Shown in pieces: positions 5,999 to 11,285 of a stretch of 11,285 nt of DNA. The DNA comes from JAGTRB01 sp037439685 (GTDB taxonomy: Archaea; Thermoproteota; Bathyarchaeia; TCS64). The stretch is taken from positions 1-11,285 of the forward strand of contig JBBIVO010000053.1 in the NCBI GenBank assembly GCA_037439685.1, given 5' to 3'. A program made the position numbers and the translations under genes. Position 1 is the stretch's first letter, and each line of letters starts with the position of its first letter. The notes beneath the pieces were generated by a model. It saw nothing but the letters and a program-made list of their open reading frames with translations. It was not told the origin of the DNA and ran no database searches.

Positions 5999-7455
5999 AG
6001 GAGTTGGATATACTATTCATTCATCCAGCAACCCATTGCAGATCAAGCAGCCCAAATGGGAGGGATCTGGTAACATTCCTTGTGATGCCCCTAGGAACAC
6101 TAGCCCTCGCAGACCTTTTAAACAGGCATGGATACCCTTCTGCAGTATACCACACGGGGATAGAGCAGATCCAGGATAGGGGGTTCAGGGTCGAGGATAT
6201 CTTCAAGGTTTATGAGCCTAAGGTGGTCGGGATAGACCTCCACTGGTTCGTCCACTCCTATGACGCCATCAGGATAGCGGAGATAGCCAAGGAAAACAGC
6301 AACGCCCATGTGGTCCTAGGGGGATTCACAGCATCATTCTTCGCAGGGGAGATTCTAAACCGGTTCGAATGCGTCGACACAATTATCCGCGGAGATGCTG
6401 AGAAACCCCTCCTAGAGCTTATGAAGCATCTTAAGGATAGAAGGTTCAGCGAGGTATCAAACCTGATCTACAGGGAGAATGGAGTTATAAAGAGAAGTCG
6501 AAGGAAGTTCATAGCTGGGGAGGATAACCTAAGAGATCTAGACTACACAAACCTCGAGCTCTTACACAACCATGAGAGATACTGTAGGCTCATATCCCAG
6601 TCAGGAGACCTAGACCCAGCACCGTGGAGGGTCGGCGTGAAGAGGCACACATGGCTCCCGCTGGGAAGGGGATGTTCTGTCGACTGCTCATACTGCGGAG
6701 GGGGAAGGAGGGCCCAGCAGCTCATCACAGGACGCCCTGAACCCATATTCCACCCGAGGGAGCAGGTACTGGAGACCCTCTCCCGATTCGAGGAGTTGGG
6801 GATAGACTCCGTATACATGGACTTCGACCCATTTCCAGAGAGGAGATACTACCATGAACTCTTCGAGATGATCAGGAGGGAGGGGGTCGACATGAGCGCC
6901 CAGTTCCTCCTCTGGTCCCTCTCGGATAAGGGCTTCATCAGAGACTTCGGCCGCACCTTCAACCCCCTATACTCCACCCTAACAGTGTCTCCGGAGGCCG
7001 GCTCGGAAGAGGTTAGGATGAGGAACAAGGGGTTCAAATACTCCAACGACGAGCTCTTCAGATGGCTTAGAGGCGCAGAGGAGGAGGCAGTTCTCGTGGA
7101 GGCCTACTTCGCCACAGGCCTATCATGGGAGACGCCCGAGAAGTTCGAGGAGACCATCAAATTGGCCGAGGCGATGGTCAAGGGGCACCCCCTGGCGAGT
7201 ATCACGTGCAATCCCTTGGTATTAGAGCCCGCATCCCCGAGGCACCTCAGACCCAAGGGGTTCGGAGTTAGGGTCAGATTCCGAAATTTCTACGACTATT
7301 ACGAGCGCTTCAGAAGGTTGGCTGAGGGGCTATCAGCAGAGTCCCGATTAGGCTATGAGACAGAGTGGCAGACCGAAAACCAGATCATAGAGAACAGCAT
7401 TAGATTCAATCAAAAGATCTCCTCGATCTTATCCGGAGAAAATCGAATGTTTTGA
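5995..7455 (+). CDS. B12-binding domain/radical SAM domain protein
   Basis: This 486-residue enzyme has the architecture of cobalamin-dependent radical SAM proteins. The N-terminal Rossmann-like domain (about 1-145) shows DILFIHPA, MPLGTLALADLLNRHGY (31-47), VVGIDLHW, VVLGGFTASFF (106-116) and RGDAEKPLLEL (132-142). As in most radical SAM relatives, the base-off DxHxxG histidine motif is absent. The radical SAM core carries the 4Fe-4S cluster motif C227-x3-C231-x2-C234 in GRGCSVDCSYCGGG. SPEAGSEEVR near 330 and later barrel strands follow. Relatives are mostly methyltransferases or ring-forming enzymes; the substrate here is unknown. The TTG start overlaps the upstream stop (TTGA), which fixes the start and implies translational coupling. 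The C-terminal region after about 420 is family-specific. Transcription probably ends at the stem and T-run at 7507-7540. Confidence 0.85.
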   Translation: MKELDILFIHPATHCRSSSPNGRDLVTFLVMPLGTLALADLLNRHGYPSAVYHTGIEQIQDRGFRVEDIFKVYEPKVVGIDLHWFVHSYDAIRIAEIAKENSNAHVVLGGFTASFFAGEILNRFECVDTIIRGDAEKPLLELMKHLKDRRFSEVSNLIYRENGVIKRSRRKFIAGEDNLRDLDYTNLELLHNHERYCRLISQSGDLDPAPWRVGVKRHTWLPLGRGCSVDCSYCGGGRRAQQLITGRPEPIFHPREQVLETLSRFEELGIDSVYMDFDPFPERRYYHELFEMIRREGVDMSAQFLLWSLSDKGFIRDFGRTFNPLYSTLTVSPEAGSEEVRMRNKGFKYSNDELFRWLRGAEEEAVLVEAYFATGLSWETPEKFEETIKLAEAMVKGHPLASITCNPLVLEPASPRHLRPKGFGVRVRFRNFYDYYERFRRLAEGLSAESRLGYETEWQTENQIIENSIRFNQKISSILSGENRMF

Positions 7456-7492
7456 GGAGAAATATTAAAAATAAATTGAGAAATCGAATGTT
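7440..7492 (+). repeat. 12-bp direct repeat across the radical SAM stop
   Basis: AAATCGAATGTT occurs at 7440-7451 and again at 7481-7492, each preceded by GAGAA or a near match. The first copy lies in the last codons of the radical SAM gene and the second is 41 bases downstream. It may mark a small duplication at the gene's end. Confidence 0.55.
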
Positions 7493-7506
7493 ACCCAGCG
7501 ACACTG

Positions 7507-7540
7507 ATAATTATATAGAGAATTATAGTGGAGTTTTTTT
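7507..7540 (+). terminator. Terminator after the GNAT-like/radical SAM operon
   Basis: ATAATT (7507-7512) and AATTAT (7521-7526) form a weak stem with an 8-base loop. TTTTTTT follows at 7534-7540. The T-run alone would serve as an archaeal terminator. Confidence 0.6.
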
Positions 7541-7582
7541 ATCAAAACAGATATTGAATCTCCAATAAAAGCTGGTTTTAAG

Positions 7583-7608
7583 CCTTAAGGAGGCGAAAAT
7601 TTTAAAAA
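7583..7608 (+). promoter_or_regulatory. BRE/TATA promoter of the four-gene membrane operon
   Basis: GCGAAAATTTTAAAAAG (7593-7609) is a close match to an archaeal BRE followed by a TATA box, predicting a start of transcription near 7629. The palindrome CCTTAAGG (7583-7590) sits directly upstream and could be an operator. This is the clearest promoter in the window. Confidence 0.6.
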
Positions 7609-7629
7609 GAGTGAGGGCCTTTCATTTAT

Positions 7630-7724
7630 TAGCCTGTCCTCGGTGGCTTTCCGGCTTAACAACATGTAGACAGATATGGTGGAACACCTTGGACAGGTGA
7701 GAAAGAGGGAAGAGAGGGAAAAAC
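7630..7724 (+). promoter_or_regulatory. Potentially structured 5' leader of the membrane operon
   Basis: From the predicted transcript start there are about 95 untranslated bases. CCTGTCC (7633-7639) and GGACAGG (7691-7697) are exact complements that could close a domain. Inside it lies a GGTG-GAA-CACC hairpin (7678-7688) and a possible CGG/CCG stem near 7641-7653. The purine-rich ribosome-binding stretch (GAGGG at 7714-7718) lies just outside this domain. I do not recognise a known riboswitch class. Confidence 0.35.
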
Positions 7725-8507
7725 TTGATAGTTGCAGGAAGACAGGCAGCATTCATCGTTCTAATAGTTACAGTAGCCCTCTTCTACATATTTCTAGAGA
7801 TGGCAAGGAGAGGGAGGAGGATACCCATAAGGACCTTCCCTGCCGTCGCGGCGATACCGGAGGCCGTTGGAAGATGCGCGGAGATGGGCAAACCTATGCT
7901 ATACACGTCGGGTTATGCGATGGCAACCCTCAGCAACCCTGACCAAGGGCCTCAGACGCTCGCTTCCATAAGCATCCTGAGCCATGTGGCGAGATTGGCG
8001 GTAAGGGCCGGCGTGAAGCTATACTACTTTACATGCATTCAAGATTCACTGCCCCTCGTCGAGGAGACCCTCAGAACCGCCTACCTAGAGGAGGGTAAAC
8101 CTGAGGAGTTCGACCCCCTCCAGATAAACTTCCAGTCGGGCCAGTCTCCATACTTGAACGCCGTGCTCGGCTTCATGCAGAGGGATAGGCCGGCATCAAC
8201 CATCCTCATGGGAGGCTTCTACTACGAGTCCGTTGTGATGGGTGAGGGGGGGAACACCATAGGCGCGCTGCAGATAGCCGGGACTGCGAACACCCATCAG
8301 ATGCCCTTCCTCATAGCAACATGCGACTATTGCCTCATATCTGAAGAACTCTACGCAGCGAGTGCCGATATATCTCGAGATCCATGGATACTTGGCTGTA
8401 TTAGAGGAGAAGACATCATGAAGATCTTCCTACTGGTTCTACTCATCGTAGGCTTCATAATAAGCTTCGCAGGGGTTCCCTTCCTGATCGACATCCTTAA
8501 GAGGTGA
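7725..8507 (+). CDS. Double-anchored membrane protein, DUF6754-like
   Basis: This is the first gene of the membrane operon (260 residues). A membrane helix at about 8-25 is followed by the positive cluster ARRGRR (27-32). Then comes a globular domain of about 200 residues and a second helix at about 232-254. The positive-inside rule puts the globular domain in the cytoplasm. The domain alternates strands and helices: KPMLYTSGYAMA (56-67), AVRAGVKLYYFTC (92-104), QSGQSPYLNAVLGFM (137-151), ILMGGFYYES (160-169), with a CDYC pair at 200-203. It resembles what I recall as DUF6754, an uncharacterised family shared by archaea and Chloroflexota; I could not test this. The TTG start is the first possible after an in-frame stop at 7698 and has GAGGG six bases ahead. 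The stop lies four bases before the next ATG. No catalytic motif that I know is visible. Confidence 0.75.
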   Translation: MIVAGRQAAFIVLIVTVALFYIFLEMARRGRRIPIRTFPAVAAIPEAVGRCAEMGKPMLYTSGYAMATLSNPDQGPQTLASISILSHVARLAVRAGVKLYYFTCIQDSLPLVEETLRTAYLEEGKPEEFDPLQINFQSGQSPYLNAVLGFMQRDRPASTILMGGFYYESVVMGEGGNTIGALQIAGTANTHQMPFLIATCDYCLISEELYAASADISRDPWILGCIRGEDIMKIFLLVLLIVGFIISFAGVPFLIDILKR

Positions 8508-8511
8508 TGAG

Positions 8512-9162
8512 ATGGCCGAAGTGGTTAGGAGAGAGGTAGTATATGTTCTAACAGCGATCGTCGTGCTCATAATGATAGCTGACTACTTCTTGGCCGTTCC
8601 TGAGATAAAGTCGGCCGCGGCGGAGCTTAAGACCTGGGCGACGATCATCTCCACCATGGCCCTAACCTTGGGCGCAGTTAACATCATCCGTGTACATGGC
8701 AGAAACGTTCGCAGAAGGGCTCCAGGCATATGGTACCACAGCGCCTTTCTGATCTTCATCTTCGCCTTCTTAACGATACTCGGGCTGACGAATATAGATA
8801 ACCCCTCAGCGAACCCGGTCTACAAGTGGATATTCGACAACGCCTATGTCTCCCTGGGCCAGACATGGTACGCCATCACGGGCTTCTACATAGCCTCAGC
8901 CGCCTATAGAGCCTTCAGGGCTAGGAATATAGATGCGGCTCTGCTGCTGATAGCCGGGATCTTCGTCATGCTCCTGAACGCTCCGATAGGTGAGGTCATA
9001 TGGGTTCAGATACCCGTGATAGGAAGATGGTTCAATGACATCGGGCAGATGCCCGCTATGAGGACATTTCTGATAGTTGCCGCCTTCGGGATCCTCGCCT
9101 TCGGTTTCAGGACTCTCCTCGGCAGGGAGAGGGGCTTCTACGGGGAGGTGGCTGGAGGATGA
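8512..9162 (+). CDS. Polytopic membrane protein, second gene of membrane operon
   Basis: This 216-residue integral membrane protein has about six hydrophobic helices, near residues 9-28, 40-59, 75-93, 113-133, 140-157 and 183-199. Positive loops (GRNVRRR at 63-69, RAFRAR at 133-138, RTLLGRER near the C-terminus) suggest both ends face the cytoplasm. I do not recognise a named family, and no transporter, redox or metal motif is evident. The start is firm: GAGGTGA lies just ahead of the ATG, overlapping the previous stop region. Its stop overlaps the next start by four bases (ATGA). Its conserved place between the two single-domain membrane proteins suggests it forms a membrane core with them. 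Confidence 0.75.
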   Translation: MAEVVRREVVYVLTAIVVLIMIADYFLAVPEIKSAAAELKTWATIISTMALTLGAVNIIRVHGRNVRRRAPGIWYHSAFLIFIFAFLTILGLTNIDNPSANPVYKWIFDNAYVSLGQTWYAITGFYIASAAYRAFRARNIDAALLLIAGIFVMLLNAPIGEVIWVQIPVIGRWFNDIGQMPAMRTFLIVAAFGILAFGFRTLLGRERGFYGEVAGG

Positions 9163-9986
9163 GCCAAGAGTCCATCTGGGATAGGATGCAGAGGATAGAT
9201 AGGAGGATAATCTACTGGACGCTCTTCATCCTCCTCGCAATACCATTCCTCAGACCTCTGGCATTACCCATATCCATCGGGCCTCAGAGTATAAGCCTAG
9301 TAGAGGGGATGAGGAAGCTTAAGGAGGGGGACGTGGTGGTGGTAAACATCTCCAGCGGCGTGAGCGCATGGCCGGAGTGCCTCCCATCCCTCGTCGCCGT
9401 CACCAAGATCCTAATACAGCAGAAGGCCAAGATAATCTACTGGACCACCTTTGTCGACGGCCATATGACCTTTGAGGAGATAGTGAAGAAGGCACCCGCA
9501 TTTAAAGGCCTGACTTATGGCGTAGACTATGTTCACCTCGGATATTATGCGGGATCTGAGGCCTCAGTAGCCCAGCTGGCCACAAATATAAGGTCGATCT
9601 TCACAGCGGACTATAAGGGAACCCCAATTGATCAGCTTCCGATCATGAAGGGGGTGAACTCAGCCAAGGAGGTAAGCATGGTGATAAGCAGTGATACAGG
9701 CGACGTTTGCGATTATTACATCAGGCAGTGGCGCATTCCTCACGGAGTGCCTACCGCCGAGATCGGAATAGCCATGAACTTCTCCGCCTATCAGCCCCAC
9801 TGGCAGGCTGGGATCCTCTTCGGCTTAACTGGAGGAGCTAAGGGTGGAGCGGAGCTGGAGAAGCTTATAGGGGAGCCTGGAGACGCGACGGTGACGATGG
9901 ACGCCATAAACACATCCCACCTCCTCGTCATAGTTGCGGTCCTCCTAGCAAACATAGGCTATCTGGCAACTAGGGGGAAGAGGTAG
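9159..9986 (+). CDS. Double-anchored membrane protein, third gene of membrane operon
   Basis: This 275-residue protein has a helix at about 17-38, a globular domain of about 210 residues and a C-terminal helix at about 253-270 ending in RGKR. The basic N-terminus (DRMQRIDRR) and C-terminus imply both ends are cytoplasmic and the domain lies outside, though this is only a charge argument. The domain has an alternating strand/helix pattern: VVVVNISSGVSA (59-70), AKIIYWTTF (90-98), YVHLGYYAGSEASVAQL (124-140), MVISSDTGDVCDYY (174-187), GILFGLTGGAKGG (218-230). The order and glycine positions echo the first operon gene, so the two may be distant paralogues. No assigned function is known to me. 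The ATG overlaps the upstream stop, with GGGGAGGTGG about eight bases ahead. Confidence 0.75.
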   Translation: MSQESIWDRMQRIDRRIIYWTLFILLAIPFLRPLALPISIGPQSISLVEGMRKLKEGDVVVVNISSGVSAWPECLPSLVAVTKILIQQKAKIIYWTTFVDGHMTFEEIVKKAPAFKGLTYGVDYVHLGYYAGSEASVAQLATNIRSIFTADYKGTPIDQLPIMKGVNSAKEVSMVISSDTGDVCDYYIRQWRIPHGVPTAEIGIAMNFSAYQPHWQAGILFGLTGGAKGGAELEKLIGEPGDATVTMDAINTSHLLVIVAVLLANIGYLATRGKR

Positions 9987-9987
9987 T

Positions 9988-10626
9988 ATGGGTTACCCGA
10001 CAACAATAGATGGGATCCTCGGAATCTGGACGGCTCTAGCATTAATGCTCATGGTCTATAGCTACCCGCTCTACAAGGAGAACCAGCTCTTCAGGTTTGC
10101 GGAGCACTTCTTCATAGGGACAAGCCTCGCCATCGCCGCTATCACAGCGATCCAAACGACGAAGAGGCTTGCGATAACGCCCCTAATGGCTGGAAAACTC
10201 TACTACATAGTCCCTATACTGTTGGGCTTAATGATGTACCTCATCCTACACCGCGACTATCGATGGGTTAGCAGATACCCCATCGCTATCCTCGTCGGAT
10301 CCAGCATCGGGCTGGGAATGAGCGCGACGATAATACCCAACATCACGCAGCAGGTCATAACCACCATAACGCCACCAAAACCTGGGGCCGACCCCATGGC
10401 CTGGTTCAACTACGTATACATAGGGGTTGGTACAATACTTGCCATTATGTACTTCCTCCTAACATTCGAGCATAGGGGCCCCCTCGCATATCCGACTAGG
10501 CTGGGAAGATGGATAATAATGATAGGCCTAGGGGCCTACTACGGGAACACGGTGCTCTTCAGGATGGCTATGCTCTCAGGCAGAGCCCAGTTCCTACTAC
10601 AAGTACTGGGCCTAGTCCCATTCTAG
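9988..10626 (+). CDS. Polytopic membrane protein, last gene of membrane operon
   Basis: This 212-residue integral membrane protein has about six helices, near 8-26, 38-57, 70-87, 97-117, 137-158 and 172-192. A further hydrophobic C-terminal tail ends in GLVPF. The segment YKENQLFRFAEHFFIGTSLA (29-48) carries charged residues at the start of a helix and looks like a family signature; I recall similar ENPLYRFAEH-type segments in unnamed bacterial membrane proteins. No transport or catalytic motif is recognisable. The ATG follows the previous stop by one base, with GGGGGAAGAGG ahead of it, so all four genes are probably translated from one message. The T-run at 10644-10650 ends the operon. Confidence 0.75.
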   Translation: MGYPTTIDGILGIWTALALMLMVYSYPLYKENQLFRFAEHFFIGTSLAIAAITAIQTTKRLAITPLMAGKLYYIVPILLGLMMYLILHRDYRWVSRYPIAILVGSSIGLGMSATIIPNITQQVITTITPPKPGADPMAWFNYVYIGVGTILAIMYFLLTFEHRGPLAYPTRLGRWIIMIGLGAYYGNTVLFRMAMLSGRAQFLLQVLGLVPF

Positions 10627-10639
10627 AGGCCGTCTCAAA

Positions 10640-10650
10640 CCCCTTTTTTT
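10640..10650 (+). terminator. T-run terminator of the membrane operon
   Basis: CCCC followed by seven T residues (10644-10650) lies 18 bases after the stop of the last membrane gene. No strong hairpin precedes it. A T-run of this kind is enough for archaeal RNA polymerase. Confidence 0.55.
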
Positions 10651-10697
10651 ATCAATAAATCTCTTCTCACATGGAGAGGGTTCAAACCCTTGGAGGG
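10648..10697 (+). promoter_or_regulatory. TATA-like box and ribosome-binding site of the DUF483-like gene
   Basis: TTTATCAATAAAT (10648-10660) is TATA-like and predicts transcription from about 10682. GGAGGG (10692-10697) then sits eight bases before the TTG at 10706. The box begins inside the T-run that ends the previous operon, so one short stretch appears to serve both ends. The perfect GGGTT/AACCC inverted repeat (10678-10689) lies at the predicted transcript start. Confidence 0.4.
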
Positions 10698-10705
10698 TAG
10701 ATCGA

Positions 10706-11285
10706 TTGCCTGAGAAAGAAGGGGATGTGATACGGAGGCTGATTTCGGATGCGAGATTGTTGATTAGGGTGAAGGTTGAGAACTATCTCCTCGTATATCT
10801 AGGCCTTAGGCCCTCCTCCCTCACAACCCTTCCGGCGGAGCTCCCTGGAGCCGAGGGGCTTGCTAAATCCATAGACGAGAGGATCCTCCCCAAGATGGGC
10901 CGCCTCGGCTCCGTTGGAGACCATGGGAAGAGGCTGAAGGCTATAGAGGCCTTGAAGAAGGAGATGAGGAGGGCCTACAGAGAGGTGGTGGAGGCCTCAA
11001 GGCAGTATAGGGGCCACCTGGAGTGGGCGGGGGAGCTGAGGCTCAGAACCCTCCTATTCGAGGTGAGGCCGACGGTTAGGGAGCTATACCTATTCAGGGA
11101 TAGGGCAGTCGAGAAGAGGCTGGAGGGGCTTATGAAGGGTAGGGAGAGGATTAGACAGGAGATCCTCCGCCACCCCCCTCCAAGCCTCGAGAGGGTCCAC
11201 CTCGCCTATCCTGAGGAGTTCCATGGGGGCTGGGTGAGGGAGATGGGAGAGGTGTTTGGATATCCCCGATGCTGTGTCGAGCGCT
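10706..11285 (+). CDS. DUF483-like protein, cut by the window end
   Basis: At least 193 residues are present and the frame stays open to the right edge. The TTG start is backed by GGAGGG eight bases upstream and by a strongly coding pattern rich in AGG/GAG codons. The visible part is mostly helical and highly charged (for example KAIEALKKEMRRAYREVVEA), with few hydrophobic stretches, so it should be soluble. The last residues read FGYPRCCVER. A double cysteine after PxCC is a feature I associate with the archaeal DUF483 family, whose function is unknown; a metal or redox site is conceivable. The assignment rests mainly on this short motif, because the rest of the domain lies beyond the window. 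Confidence 0.6.
   Translation, partial: MPEKEGDVIRRLISDARLLIRVKVENYLLVYLGLRPSSLTTLPAELPGAEGLAKSIDERILPKMGRLGSVGDHGKRLKAIEALKKEMRRAYREVVEASRQYRGHLEWAGELRLRTLLFEVRPTVRELYLFRDRAVEKRLEGLMKGRERIRQEILRHPPPSLERVHLAYPEEFHGGWVREMGEVFGYPRCCVER

Noticed and set aside
7676..7942. Plus-strand ATG frame of 88 codons at the start of the membrane operon
   Set aside because: It overlaps the first membrane gene in another frame, has a low-complexity charged product, and lies across the predicted leader structure.
10676..10690. GGGTTCAAACCC resembles a tRNA T-arm
   Set aside because: The loop has six rather than seven bases and no other tRNA arms are found upstream.
10671..10700. Nine-codon ATG frame just before the DUF483-like gene
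   Set aside because: It begins before the predicted transcript start and has no ribosome-binding site, so a leader peptide is unlikely.

Overview
This window looks archaeal, most likely from an uncultured TACK-type lineage such as Bathyarchaeia. That placement is an inference from gene content and sequence style, not a computed one. The signs are archaeal BRE/TATA-like boxes about 25-30 bases ahead of several starts, apparently leaderless genes, frequent GTG and TTG starts, terminators rich in T, and heavy use of AGG/AGA and ATA codons. I see no tRNA, rRNA, insertion sequence or CRISPR array.

Layout. Bases 1-237 hold no convincing gene, only small inverted repeats and a terminator-like hairpin. 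A HAD-family phosphatase (268-969, minus) and a small JAMM/MPN metalloprotease-like protein (1011-1400, plus) diverge from a 41-base gap. Next come two adjacent genes, with the second probable start one base after the first stop. The first encodes a GlmL/MutL-like actin-fold ATPase with an extra C-terminal beta-rich domain (1477-3327). The second encodes a 387-residue beta-barrel/KOW-type protein (3329-4492). A 438-base gap (4493-4930) has TATA-like boxes, inverted repeats and an imperfect direct repeat but no supportable gene. It is followed by two genes overlapping by 4 bases: a possible tandem GNAT-fold protein (4931-5998) and a B12-binding-type radical SAM enzyme (5995-7455). After a terminator, a good promoter and a potentially structured leader comes a tight four-gene membrane operon (7725-10626). 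The window ends inside a DUF483-like gene (10706 onward).

How the genes may work together. The GlmL-like ATPase and its barrel partner have no mutase gene beside them here. In my recollection, close relatives of the pair, and of the membrane proteins, also occur in Chloroflexota. I therefore read the two blocks (1477-4492 and 7725-10626) as parts of one uncharacterised membrane-associated system. It would have an ATPase, a barrel/KOW adaptor, two single-domain proteins anchored at both ends, and two polytopic proteins of about six helices. This is the best candidate for an undescribed system in the window. The link between the two blocks is inference and needs a neighbourhood comparison. The GNAT-like/radical SAM pair between them looks like a separate small operon.
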